A stretch of 64,000 nt of DNA from Vibrio sp. 14G-20. Lineage in GTDB: Bacteria > Pseudomonadota > Gammaproteobacteria > Enterobacterales > Vibrionaceae. The position numbers were made by a program, and so were the translations under genes. This document shows positions 18,100 to 26,878 of the stretch, piece after piece; positions within the stretch are counted from its first letter, which is position 1, and each line of letters opens with the position of its first letter. The notes below the pieces were generated by a model. That model ran no database searches. It saw only the letters and a list, made by a program, of their open reading frames with translations, and was not told the origin of the DNA. The DNA lies in NCBI RefSeq assembly GCF_026241515.1, contig NZ_JAPHPW010000004.1, positions 1 through 64,000 on the forward strand, in the 5' to 3' direction.

Positions 18100-19719
18100 T
18101 TACACCTTAAAATACTTCAACTGTTCAGTTAGATGCTCTGTAGTATTGGCCATTTTCTGGCTGTCTTCTGCGAGCGATTGTGAGGCTTGCAGAACTTCAT
18201 TAGCGGCTAAGTGAATACCAGTAACACTCTCACTCATTTCCGTTGCTACTGTGCTCTGTTGTTCCGACGCTGCGGCAATTTGAGCCACCATGTCATTAGC
18301 GTTGTGAAGCTCATTCACTATCACATCCAGTTGTTGGCGTGTTTCGTTAGAAGCCACGACACTGTGGTCGACTTTCTCATTACTGCTTTGCATCGCTTTA
18401 AAGGTACGCTCAGCTTGCTGAGTCAGTTTTTCAATGGTTGATTGCACTTCGTTGGTCGAGTTCTGAGTACGACTCGCTAGGTTTCGCACTTCATCCGCGA
18501 CAACCGCGAAGCCTCTGCCTTGCTCACCTGCTCGTGCTGCTTCTATCGCTGCGTTCAGTGCCAACAAGTTTGTCTGTTCTGACACATCACGAATCACACC
18601 AACAACTTGGCTAATCTCAGTGACACCAGATTGAAGATCTTTGACTAGGTTATTCGCTGTCGAGATGTTCTCTGAAACCTGCGAGATGGTTGTCGACGTT
18701 ACCTGCATGTTCTCGTCGTTCTGATTTGCATGATCGACCACCTTATTGGTGCTCGCAGCTGTGTTCTCAGCATTCACTGCAACATCTGAGATAGTCGCAC
18801 TCATTTCAGTCATCGCAGTAGACAGTAATTCCAGTTGCGCATGTTGTGAGTTAACACTGGTTGCGGCCTCTTCACTGGCTTGCGCGATGTGACTTGCCAT
18901 GTTGCTCGATAAGTCCGCCGATTCATTGGCAGTGCGAAGCGTGCTTTGAAGCTTATCGAGCATGGTATCGATCTGATGACTCATATCTCCTAGCTCATCT
19001 TTGCGTGTCATGTTCATGCGCACACGAAGGTCGCCATCGGCAATCTTATGGGTGTTCTCGATAAGCTTATTCAGTGGAACAAGAATGTTGTTGGAAATCG
19101 CGTAGCCCATTGCGAACAGTAAGCCTGACAAAACAACTGCTACCATCCCTTCTTTAATGGCTAAGGCATAGAACGCCTCTTGAATATCCGCGACCAAGAT
19201 TCCAGAGCCGATGACCCAGTTCCATTCTGGAAACAGCTGAACGTATGAGATCTTGTCTTTGAGTTCGCCTTGGGGGCTCATCCATTGGTAATCAAGAAAG
19301 CCTTTCTCTTCAGGTGTACGAGAGATGGTGACCATTTCTCGCCAGTGATGCTTACCTGCGCCATCTCTCAGGTTTCCGGCATTGGTGCCATTAAGCTCTG
19401 GCTTTAATGGATGACTAATGATGTTGAGCTGCTGGTTCAGAATCCAGAAATAATTAGTGCTGTCATAGCGAAGCGTCTCAATAGCTTTTAGCGCTCGGTC
19501 CTTTGCGACCTCTTCACCCAGCACACTGCGTTGGCTGTAATAGTAGCTTGCCAAACTTACCGCCGTTTCGACTTGCGCACTGAGTTTATCCTGTCGCTCT
19601 TCCATAGAGCTCGCGCGCTGCTGCATTAAATTAAAGGTGGATGCCATTACCAGTAAAACGACCGATAAAATGACGATGGAGACGAGTTTTGATTTGATAG
19701 ATAGGTTACTTAATTTCAT
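18100..19719 (-). CDS. Methyl-accepting chemotaxis protein with a Cache sensor
   Basis: A 539-residue chemoreceptor. Transmembrane helices lie at about 12-30 and 190-210. The periplasmic part has the single-Cache (sCache_2) pattern, with [11 protein letters not shown] near 85 and WNWVIGSGI near 168, known to bind small organic acids in related receptors. HAMP is at about 212-265, and the signalling tip [20 protein letters not shown] lies near 380. The C-terminus (LKYFKV) has no CheR pentapeptide. It is a single gene and its ligand cannot be predicted. Confidence 0.93.
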   Translation of the reverse strand: MKLSNLSIKSKLVSIVILSVVLLVMASTFNLMQQRASSMEERQDKLSAQVETAVSLASYYYSQRSVLGEEVAKDRALKAIETLRYDSTNYFWILNQQLNIISHPLKPELNGTNAGNLRDGAGKHHWREMVTISRTPEEKGFLDYQWMSPQGELKDKISYVQLFPEWNWVIGSGILVADIQEAFYALAIKEGMVAVVLSGLLFAMGYAISNNILVPLNKLIENTHKIADGDLRVRMNMTRKDELGDMSHQIDTMLDKLQSTLRTANESADLSSNMASHIAQASEEAATSVNSQHAQLELLSTAMTEMSATISDVAVNAENTAASTNKVVDHANQNDENMQVTSTTISQVSENISTANNLVKDLQSGVTEISQVVGVIRDVSEQTNLLALNAAIEAARAGEQGRGFAVVADEVRNLASRTQNSTNEVQSTIEKLTQQAERTFKAMQSSNEKVDHSVVASNETRQQLDVIVNELHNANDMVAQIAAASEQQSTVATEMSESVTGIHLAANEVLQASQSLAEDSQKMANTTEHLTEQLKYFKV

Positions 19720-19909
19720 AGCTGACTGACTTTATTATTTGTTTTGATTATGGATTTTCGACCAAGTTATCAAAAATCCGTACAGTTCAGATGATATGCA
19801 TCAAGATGGAAAGATATACACTGTGTTACATAACCAAAAAGAGGTGTACGTCAAACGGGCAGAGGTTGAGATTTGGCTGGCGATAGATTAGTAGTGCGGA
19901 ATTTTCGTG

Positions 19910-19941
19910 CTTGGGCTAAAACGTTCGTGTAATAGCCCAAG
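19910..19941. repeat. Inverted repeat downstream of the sensor kinase gene
   Basis: CTTGGGCTA and its exact complement TAGCCCAAG around a 14-base loop. No U-run follows in either direction, so it is a hairpin but not a clear intrinsic terminator. Confidence 0.5.
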
Positions 19942-19992
19942 CGCGTTAGAAATATCATCGGATGATAATATCGGTGAATTGGTTGTTAGAAC

Positions 19993-22020
19993 TTATAGAT
20001 TTGATACTAGCAATTGAGGTGTCGCTTTCTGTTGAAGATAGATACTAAAACAACTTCCCTTACCTACTTCGGATTCAACACGTATTTCACCGCCCGTTTG
20101 GCTCAAAATACTTTGAGAAACGGATAAGCCTAAGCCTGTACCATCTCGCTTAGTCGTATAGAAAGGCGAGAAAATGCGTTTCAGCTGCTCTTCCTTAATG
20201 CCGCAGCCTTCATCTTGAACATGAACGATAGCGCCATGAGACACGCCATTTTCAACCCAATCTTCACTCGAAATCGTTAACGTACCCTGTCCGTTCATTG
20301 CATGAATTGCGTTCATTTGCAGGTTGACGAGAATTTGCAGCAATTGGTTTCGGTTCACTTCGACTGAGGTTTTAGCATTCAATTGCGAGACATACACAAT
20401 GCCTTTCTTCTTCGCGCCTGTTTTTACGAGCGTAATGCTTTCATCCACAATTGGATTGATATGTTGCCATGTAATTTCGTCTTGTACGCCACCGTGACGG
20501 CTGTATTGAAGCAGGCTTCGTGTGATGTTTCGAATTCGGTCAATCTGCTCCATGATCGCGTGGACTTCTTCGTCTACACGGCTCACTTCATCGCCCAGTT
20601 CAAACTTCATCAGCTCAACGTTGCCAAGAATTACTGCGGTTGGGTTATTGATCTCATGAGCAATCCCCGCGGTTAATTCACCTAATGCGGCCAGTTTTTC
20701 ATTGACCACCAGCTTGTCTCTGGCTTGATTGAGCAGTTTGATGTGCAGTTCGAGTTCTTCAGTTTTCTCTTTCAAGCTTGCCGTACGTGAGTGAACTTTG
20801 CATTCCAGTTCAGAAGCCGCTTGTTGAATCTCTTGATTACGCTCGTGCAGTAGATCCAACATCTTGTCGAACTGTTTAGCGAGCAACGTTAGTTCGTGCT
20901 GATCATCCAAACCTAACGTGCCAATTCGCTTGTCTTGCCCCATTTGGACAAGCTTGACGACTTTATGAATGCGTTCAATGGGGTTGAAAAGATCACGGGC
21001 ACCACGATGAACGATCAAACCTGAAGCTAGCAATAGCAATACAATGGTAATGCTTATTTCACCAAGGTTAGTTAAATAAGTTTGTATGAGAGGCCAAATT
21101 AGATAACCGGTGTAAAGCATGCCAATCACATTATCAAATTGATCGTGGATTGGTTGGTAAGCCGTGATGTACCAAGCATCGTAAACATACGCTCGATCTA
21201 ACCACTCTTTACCTTCATTCAAAACTTTTGAATGAACCTCATGAGAGACACGCGTACCAATGGCGCGCCCTACACTGTCTTCACTGCTCAAAGGTACATT
21301 GGTGCTGACACGAAGATCATCAAGGAAGACCGTGACCGTACCTATATGACGATTAAAGCCTTCTCTTTGTGGATAGATAAGGTTGTTGATTTGGTCGACA
21401 AGTTGAGTACTGTTATTCAGTAAGATCCCACCATCCAGAAAACCAATCACATGATCATGTTCATCTGTGATAGATATAACGGTTCGACTTACCAATCCGC
21501 GGGTCTCAACTTCTTGCCCATTGAGCATCGGAACTTCTGCTTTTTTAGCGAGGTCACGGTCGAGATAATTGAGTTCATTACGGCTTAATACACTGAAAAA
21601 AGAAGACTTGTGAGTTAGGTTTAGATATTCAAGTTTCTTTTCCATGCTCTCGACACTGCGCCAGCGCAGAAAATCGAGCTCATAACGAGATTTGTTTTCA
21701 GACACCCAGCGAGTTAGGTCTTCGTGTGAAAGATCACTCGCAAGCTTGGTTCGAAAGTTATAAGACTCAGCAAACGCACGAACGTTGTATGCTTGCTGAT
21801 TTTGGATCAGGTGAATACTGTTATCGGCAACATCCAAGCGTTCATCAACATCAATCAGAGCGCCCTGCCACGTGTAATGTATTGACCAATACAGTGTGAT
21901 CGCCACAAGCGCACACAAGGTAAGAATAATTGGAGCTGATGTTAGAAATAATAAGCGGTAGCGAACCATGGTTTTGAATCGGAACGCCCACTTTGACCAC
22001 CAACGACGTCTAATCGGCAT
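19993..22020 (-). CDS. Sensor histidine kinase, partner of the adjacent sigma-54 regulator
   Basis: A 675-residue membrane sensor kinase. The first helix is at about 24-46 and the second at about 312-332. They enclose an approximately 265-residue periplasmic domain of double-Cache type that ends with the segment DAWYITAYQPI. HAMP and a coiled coil follow. HisKA has the phosphorylated His in GIAHEINNP (near 457), and HATPase_c has NLQMNAIHAM, DEGCGI and GTGLGLS. The start overlaps the regulator's stop by 11 bases, so the pair is co-expressed, regulator first. It resembles DctB-type kinases in layout. The signal is unknown; formate or an oxyanion is a guess from the target genes. Confidence 0.9.
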   Translation of the reverse strand: MPIRRRWWSKWAFRFKTMVRYRLLFLTSAPIILTLCALVAITLYWSIHYTWQGALIDVDERLDVADNSIHLIQNQQAYNVRAFAESYNFRTKLASDLSHEDLTRWVSENKSRYELDFLRWRSVESMEKKLEYLNLTHKSSFFSVLSRNELNYLDRDLAKKAEVPMLNGQEVETRGLVSRTVISITDEHDHVIGFLDGGILLNNSTQLVDQINNLIYPQREGFNRHIGTVTVFLDDLRVSTNVPLSSEDSVGRAIGTRVSHEVHSKVLNEGKEWLDRAYVYDAWYITAYQPIHDQFDNVIGMLYTGYLIWPLIQTYLTNLGEISITIVLLLLASGLIVHRGARDLFNPIERIHKVVKLVQMGQDKRIGTLGLDDQHELTLLAKQFDKMLDLLHERNQEIQQAASELECKVHSRTASLKEKTEELELHIKLLNQARDKLVVNEKLAALGELTAGIAHEINNPTAVILGNVELMKFELGDEVSRVDEEVHAIMEQIDRIRNITRSLLQYSRHGGVQDEITWQHINPIVDESITLVKTGAKKKGIVYVSQLNAKTSVEVNRNQLLQILVNLQMNAIHAMNGQGTLTISSEDWVENGVSHGAIVHVQDEGCGIKEEQLKRIFSPFYTTKRDGTGLGLSVSQSILSQTGGEIRVESEVGKGSCFSIYLQQKATPQLLVSNL

Positions 22021-23473
22021 ATTCAGAACCTTCTGTGTTCCAATCTTTGTATTTACGCTCTAGCGTTTTACGCGCGACGCCAAGATCTCTCGCAGCAGCC
22101 GACTTATTGCCATCATGGAAACTAACAAGCTGTTCTATATGAGATTTTTCCACTTCTTTGAGTGTCCAAGTGTTTGGGTAACCCTCGGCAGCGTCTGCAT
22201 TATTCAAGTTTGGCATTTCTGCGCCATGTGACACCGTCACTGAAATGCTAGCGGGTATAGGATCGCCATTAATCTCACGCCAATAGTGTGCTGGTGGCTT
22301 GTCTAAAAGAATGCATCGTTCAACTAAGTTTTTAAGCTCACGAATATTCCCCGGCCATTCGTATTCGTTCATCGCCAAGATATCTTCATGTGCCCAATTT
22401 GGAATAGGCATGCCAAGTTCGCTTGATAAAAGACGAGTAAAGTATGGAACAAGTTCAATCAAGTCTGATGGGCGATCTCTTAATGGCACCACATCAATCT
22501 TAAGTACATTGAGTCGGTAGAACAGATCGCGGCGGAAGTGCCCTTTGTCGACCTCTTCTTGAAGGTTTCGGTTAGTCGCCGCCACCACTCGCACGTCAAC
22601 GGCAATTTCCTTTTCGCTACCGACCGGACGAATGGTTCTTTGCTCTAACACACGTAACAACGCAGCTTGCATTGGCAGTGGCATTTCACCGATCTCATCA
22701 AGGAACAAGGTGCCACCACTTGCGACTCTAAATAGGCCTTCACGGTTTTTCTTCGCGCCGGTAAATGCCCCCGAGGTATGTCCAAACAATTCACTTTCTA
22801 AAAGTTCTGGTGCAATCGCACCACAGTTGATTGGTACAAATGGACCCGTACGTTTACTGGCTTCATGTACACCTCGCGCAACCAGTTCTTTGCCGGTACC
22901 CGACTCACCTTCTATCAAAACGGAAGCACGAGACGGTGCAAATTGACTGATCAGCAATTTAAGCTGTTTGGTCTTGTCTGAATTGCCGATCAATTCGGTC
23001 TTGATATGACGACTAACATCACGCTTCAACGCGTACTGCATTCTTTGGTCGAGTCGTTTATCCATACAACGCAGAACCGATTGTATCATCTGTTCGAGGT
23101 TGAACGGCTTAAGAATAAAATCTGAAGCACCAAGCTTAAGTGCAGATATGGTCATCTCTAGATCGGCGTAGCCCGTCATGAAAATCACATCAGCTTTTCG
23201 GTCACTGTCATTAAAGGCTTCTTCCCATTCAATACCAGAACGACCTGGAAGGTTGATATCGAGAACAATGAGATCGAAGTGTTCATTGCAACGCAGAACC
23301 TCAGCCTCTTCAACCGACCCTGCGCTCGACACCTTGCCAAAGAACTTACCCAGTGCTTTCTTTAAGATAGCCTGCATCCCCAATTCATCATCGACCACCA
23401 AAACGGAAAACGCCTGATACTGAGTCAATGTGTTCGGGTTTAGATTGGATGCAGATGAACTAGGTAAAGACAT
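22010..23473 (-). CDS. Sigma-54-dependent response regulator (NtrC class)
   Basis: A 487-residue activator. The receiver domain has acidic residues DDE at 28-30 and phospho-acceptor Asp72 (VLDINLPG). The AAA+ domain has Walker A GESGTGKE and the sigma-54-contacting loop GAFTGA, so it is competent for sigma-54. The C-terminal Fis-type helix-turn-helix reads NKSAAARDLGVARKTLERKY. I take the ATG at 23473 (MSLPSSSAS) rather than an in-frame start 22 codons earlier, because the longer form would overrun likely operator DNA. It is divergent from tupA with palindromes in between, so self-regulation and control of tup are likely. Confidence 0.92.
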   Translation of the reverse strand: MSLPSSSASNLNPNTLTQYQAFSVLVVDDELGMQAILKKALGKFFGKVSSAGSVEEAEVLRCNEHFDLIVLDINLPGRSGIEWEEAFNDSDRKADVIFMTGYADLEMTISALKLGASDFILKPFNLEQMIQSVLRCMDKRLDQRMQYALKRDVSRHIKTELIGNSDKTKQLKLLISQFAPSRASVLIEGESGTGKELVARGVHEASKRTGPFVPINCGAIAPELLESELFGHTSGAFTGAKKNREGLFRVASGGTLFLDEIGEMPLPMQAALLRVLEQRTIRPVGSEKEIAVDVRVVAATNRNLQEEVDKGHFRRDLFYRLNVLKIDVVPLRDRPSDLIELVPYFTRLLSSELGMPIPNWAHEDILAMNEYEWPGNIRELKNLVERCILLDKPPAHYWREINGDPIPASISVTVSHGAEMPNLNNADAAEGYPNTWTLKEVEKSHIEQLVSFHDGNKSAAARDLGVARKTLERKYKDWNTEGSEYAD

Positions 23474-23497
23474 AATGATTAGCCGATGAGGAAAGTT

Positions 23498-23512
23498 GGG
23501 ACAGAGTGTACC
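23498..23512. promoter_or_regulatory. Operator-like palindrome next to the regulator start
   Basis: GGGACAGAGTGTACC, a G-GACA-N3-TGT-CC palindrome like those at 23543 and 7945 but with a different spacer. It lies 25 bases before the regulator ATG and about 145 bases upstream of the tup -24 element. Confidence 0.5.
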
Positions 23513-23542
23513 AATTAACCTTTTCTCCAACAGGGACAATGT

Positions 23543-23557
23543 GCGACATTTTGTCCT
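23543..23557. promoter_or_regulatory. Operator-like palindrome upstream of the tup sigma-54 promoter
   Basis: GCGACATTTTGTCCT, sharing GACATTTTGT exactly with 7945-7959 and 9176-9188. It is centred 100 bases upstream of the -24 element. A partial overlapping copy (GGGACAATGTGCGAC, 23533-23547) precedes it. Confidence 0.65.
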
Positions 23558-23592
23558 AGCTCATGTTTTGATTCATTTTAACGAGGTAAATG

Positions 23593-23607
23593 ACGCAATT
23601 TTGTCCG
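23593..23607. promoter_or_regulatory. Half operator upstream of tupA
   Basis: ACGCAATTTTGTCCG keeps only the TTTTGTCC half of the operator. It is 50 bases downstream of the 23550 site and about 50 bases upstream of the -24 element. Confidence 0.35.
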
Positions 23608-23646
23608 AAATAACAGCAATTTAATGAAATTTGATGCATGATTTGT

Positions 23647-23662
23647 TGGCATTAAGCTTGCT
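23647..23662 (+). promoter_or_regulatory. Sigma-54 promoter of the tup-mob operon
   Basis: TGGCATTAAGCTTGCT, one mismatch from TGGCAYGN4TTGCW, with GG-N10-GC intact. It lies about 115 bases before the tupA start, downstream of the operator cluster at 23498-23607. Confidence 0.8.
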
Positions 23663-23776
23663 TGTAAGGTGTAGATTTCTAATTACAATAATTAGCGTCT
23701 TATGCACATGCCCTTCTTTGAGCCCTTTAAAACTGAAGGCATGTCATTCATTTATAACAGAATGGACATAATAATA

Positions 23777-24583
23777 ATGAAAGCAATTCCCCTAACTATT
23801 GCAGCCCTATCTATCGTCAGTTACACGGCTAGCAGCGCGGAAGACACCACTCATATTAAGTTGGCGACAACCACAAGTACTTATCACTCTGGTCTACTGG
23901 ACTACTTATTACCTGAGTTCGAAAAGGATTCTGGTATCAAGGTTGATGTTCTTGCTGCTGGTACGGGTAAATCACTTCGCATGGGTGAAAATGGTGACGT
24001 TGATTTGGTGATGACTCACGCACCAAAAGCGGAAGCAAATTTCGTAGAAAAAGGCTACGGCGTTTTACCTCGTAAGCTGATGTACAACGACTTTGTCATC
24101 GTTGGCCCACAAAGCGACCCTGCAAAAATTGAATCTCAAAAAGCAGTAGCAGATGTGTTTAAAGCGATCGCGACTAATAACGTGACGTTTGTCTCTCGTG
24201 GCGACGACTCTGGCACTCATAAGAAAGAGATGGGTATTTGGGCGCAAACTAAAATTGAACCAAACTTTGGTGGTTACCGCAGTGTTGGTCAAGGCATGGG
24301 CCCTACTCTGAACATGGCGTCAGAGATGCAAGGCTACACCATGACAGACCGTGGTACTTGGTTGGCTTACCAAAATAAACTGGATTTAGAAATTCTTTTC
24401 CAAGGTGACAAGAACCTATTTAACCCTTACCAAGTGATTTTGGTTAACCCTGAGCGCTACCCAAGCATTAACTACCAAGCTGCGAAAGTGTTCAGTGATT
24501 GGTTGGTTAACCCTAAAGGTCAGAAACTGATTAACGACTTTAAACTGCACGGCAAGCAACTGTTTGTTGCAAGCGCAGAATAG
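23777..24583 (+). CDS. tupA: Tungstate ABC transporter substrate-binding protein
   Basis: A 268-residue periplasmic binding protein. A signal peptide covers about residues 1-23 (ends SSA). The mature start LATTTSTYHSGLLDYLLPEF contains the TTTS anion-binding motif typical of TupA/WtpA-like tungstate binders. DVLAAGTGKSLRMGENGDVDL and SRGDDSGTHKKE are the other ligand-loop segments seen in this family. The ATG at 23777 is chosen because it gives a normal signal peptide, although no good ribosome-binding site precedes it; in-frame starts upstream exist. It is the first gene after a -24/-12 promoter. Molybdate cannot be excluded as a ligand. Confidence 0.88.
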   Translation: MKAIPLTIAALSIVSYTASSAEDTTHIKLATTTSTYHSGLLDYLLPEFEKDSGIKVDVLAAGTGKSLRMGENGDVDLVMTHAPKAEANFVEKGYGVLPRKLMYNDFVIVGPQSDPAKIESQKAVADVFKAIATNNVTFVSRGDDSGTHKKEMGIWAQTKIEPNFGGYRSVGQGMGPTLNMASEMQGYTMTDRGTWLAYQNKLDLEILFQGDKNLFNPYQVILVNPERYPSINYQAAKVFSDWLVNPKGQKLINDFKLHGKQLFVASAE

Positions 24584-24887
24584 TTTGTTGTAAGTGAACA
24601 GTCGTTTTCTGTAAGTAAAAGTAGCGCTAAGGGTTCAACCCGAATCAATTAGCGCTACGCTTAACTAAACAGTTAACGAAGCACCTAAGCAATGTCGCTT
24701 TAAAAACTATCTTGTTTTAACAGAAGATCACTATAAAGCTGTCTCGCTTTAATAACGTTCACGCTTAAAAACACAATCATGCTTAAGAGCAATAGCTGAC
24801 CAATACACACTCAAATAGTTAGTGTCAGCTATGATTAACATCAGTCATTACCGATAAAACCTATTATCGATTTACACGAGATACTTC
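24584..24887 (+). other. Long intercistronic gap with hairpin between tupA and tupB
   Basis: About 300 bases inside what is otherwise a tight operon. A perfect 10-bp inverted repeat (GTAGCGCTAA at 24621-24630 and its complement at 24649-24658) encloses a smaller GGGT/ACCC hairpin. No U-run follows, so it is likely a partial terminator or an mRNA-stabilising structure that raises the binding protein above the membrane parts. No second promoter is obvious. Confidence 0.55.
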
Positions 24888-25586
24888 ATGACCCTATGGC
24901 AAACAACGATTGATGCAATGAATCTACTGGTGAGTTTTGACCACGAATTGTGGCAAATCGTCGCGGTATCCTTCAGCGTATCTTTGTCCGCCATCTCATT
25001 GGTGATTGTTCCTGCAATCCTTATGGCTTTCTTATTGGCTTATACTGAGTTTCCCGGGAAATGGGCTCTGCTTTCAGTGATCAACACCCTGCAAGCAATC
25101 CCTACTGTGGTTATCGGTTTGTTGATGTACATGATGCTTTCTCGCTCTGGCCCGCTAGGTGATTGGCAATTGCTGTTCACCCAAAAGGCGATGATTCTAG
25201 GTCAGATGCTGATCTGCTTCCCGATTCTGGTTGCTATGATGCACGGCGCGCTGCAAGCCAGTGACCGTCGAGCGGTTGAAACGGCACGCACTCTTGGCGT
25301 ATCAACAACGCGTGTGGCGTGTACTTTGATATGGGAAACTCGTTTTCCTCTATTAGCTGCAACCATTGCGGCATTCTCTCGTATCGTGACAGAGGTAGGT
25401 TGTTCAATGATGGTCGGTGGCAACATTATGGGGATGACAAGAAATATCCCAACGGCTATTGCTATGGAAAGCCACAAAGGCGCATTTGCTCAAGGTGTGG
25501 CACTTGGTATGGTTTTATTAGCATTGGCATTAGCCCTTAACTTTTTCCTTTCCAGTGTGAGAGGAAAAGGCTACTTGAGAACTTAG
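24888..25586 (+). CDS. tupB: Tungstate ABC transporter permease
   Basis: A 232-residue integral membrane permease with about five or six helices. The ABC coupling-loop (EAA) motif is near residue 130 (VETARTLGVSTTR). It forms the inner-membrane channel with TupC for anion delivered by TupA. The sequence ends FFLSSVRGKGYLRT; the next gene starts 10 bases later. It is separated from tupA by a hairpin-bearing gap. Confidence 0.88.
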   Translation: MTLWQTTIDAMNLLVSFDHELWQIVAVSFSVSLSAISLVIVPAILMAFLLAYTEFPGKWALLSVINTLQAIPTVVIGLLMYMMLSRSGPLGDWQLLFTQKAMILGQMLICFPILVAMMHGALQASDRRAVETARTLGVSTTRVACTLIWETRFPLLAATIAAFSRIVTEVGCSMMVGGNIMGMTRNIPTAIAMESHKGAFAQGVALGMVLLALALALNFFLSSVRGKGYLRT

Positions 25587-25596
25587 GAACGCTGTC

Positions 25597-26316
25597 ATGA
25601 GTATAAAAATAACAACGCAGCAAATTTCAATGCGCTATAAAGAGCGTGTTTTGTTCCACATCCCAGAACTGTCGATCGGCCCTAACGATGCCATTTATCT
25701 CAAAGGCGATAACGGTGTTGGCAAAACGACCCTACTTAAAATCTTATCAGGATTGATCAAGCCGAGCTCTGGCCGCATTCAGTCTCCGATACAAAGCTGG
25801 CAGCAGATCTTGTTCCCTAGGCTCAAGTTCAAAGACATTATCTACCTGCATCAAACCCCATATCTTTTTGATGGTTCGGTGTACCAAAATGTCGCTTATG
25901 GCATTCGCTTTAACAAAGAGAGCCAAAAAGATAAGCGAGCTCAAATAATTAATGCATTGAGAATGGTAGGTTTAGAAACCTTGGCAGATGAGCACATCTC
26001 TGTGTTGTCTGGTGGTGAGCGTCAACGCGTAGCAATGGCTCGAGCTTGGATTCTTAAGCCTTCAATCTTGCTTATGGATGAACCAAGTGCTTCTTTAGAC
26101 AAAGAATCTATTGAAAGATTGGTGATTATGGCCGAAGATCTTCTTCAGAGAGGCGCGAGTTTAGTCATCACCAGTCACCAAACTAACGCGTTAACCGATT
26201 TATGTAAGAAGCAGTGGTGGATCAAAGACAACACTTTGACCGAATCACCGCTTCTGCAAGTTATTAAAAAGAACAAAGCACAAGAGAATATTTATGCTGC
26301 TTCCAACGCAAACTAG
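25597..26316 (+). CDS. tupC: Tungstate ABC transporter ATP-binding protein
   Basis: A 239-residue ABC ATPase. Walker A is GDNGVGKTT near 37, Q-loop near YLHQTP (88), signature [15 protein letters not shown] near 142, Walker [12 protein letters not shown] near 163, and switch His in ITSHQ near 195. There is no regulatory C-terminal domain as in ModC, fitting the shorter TupC type. The 3' end overlaps mobA by 23 bases. Confidence 0.88.
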   Translation: MSIKITTQQISMRYKERVLFHIPELSIGPNDAIYLKGDNGVGKTTLLKILSGLIKPSSGRIQSPIQSWQQILFPRLKFKDIIYLHQTPYLFDGSVYQNVAYGIRFNKESQKDKRAQIINALRMVGLETLADEHISVLSGGERQRVAMARAWILKPSILLMDEPSASLDKESIERLVIMAEDLLQRGASLVITSHQTNALTDLCKKQWWIKDNTLTESPLLQVIKKNKAQENIYAASNAN

Positions 26317-26878
26317 TTGGGTTATTTTGGCTGGCGGACAGGCCAGCCGTATGGGCGGAAAAGATAAAGGACTCGTTGAGCTCAACGGTTCTCCGCTTAT
26401 TCAATACGTTATAAACAAGCTGTCACAACAAGATGTCAGCATCACTATCAATGCCAATCGTAACTTAGACAGTTACCAAGCATTTGCTCCGGTTGTTTCC
26501 GATTCTTTCCCTGACTACCCAGGTCCGTTGGGTGGCATTCATGCTGGCCTTAAAAACGCGAACACAGACTGGGTTGGCTTTGTCCCTTGCGACAGCCCAC
26601 AAATCAGTGACGACCTTGTTGAGCGTTTTTGTTCTGCAGTTAAAGAAGACAGCGATATTCTTGTCGCGCATGATGGCGAATTTAAGCAACCTGTCTTCAC
26701 CCTTTTCCACAAGCGTGTTCTACCAAAGTTAGAAGCGTTTTTGGAACGTGGTGATCGTAAAATCATCTTGTTATACAAAGAGTGTGTCACCGAATACGTT
26801 GATTTTAGCGATTCTCCTAACTGCTTTGTCAATCTCAACACGCCAGAAGAACTCACTCAATTCGGAACGCTTCAATAA
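26294..26878 (+). CDS. mobA: Molybdenum cofactor guanylyltransferase
   Basis: A 194-residue cytoplasmic enzyme that joins GMP to molybdopterin, making the bis-MGD form used by formate dehydrogenase. The nucleotide-binding loop [16 protein letters not shown] is at residues 12-27, with [10 protein letters not shown] near 76 and the metal-binding VPCDSPQ near 97. The start overlaps tupC and the stop shares TAATG with the next gene, so translation is coupled. Having it in the tungstate operon ties metal uptake to cofactor maturation. Confidence 0.92.
   Translation: MLLPTQTSWVILAGGQASRMGGKDKGLVELNGSPLIQYVINKLSQQDVSITINANRNLDSYQAFAPVVSDSFPDYPGPLGGIHAGLKNANTDWVGFVPCDSPQISDDLVERFCSAVKEDSDILVAHDGEFKQPVFTLFHKRVLPKLEAFLERGDRKIILLYKECVTEYVDFSDSPNCFVNLNTPEELTQFGTLQ

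Noticed and set aside
19720..19992. Possible sigma-54 or sigma-28 promoter upstream of the Cache chemoreceptor
   Set aside because: No GG-N10-GC element of adequate quality and no TAAAG-N15-GCCGATAA match found by eye.
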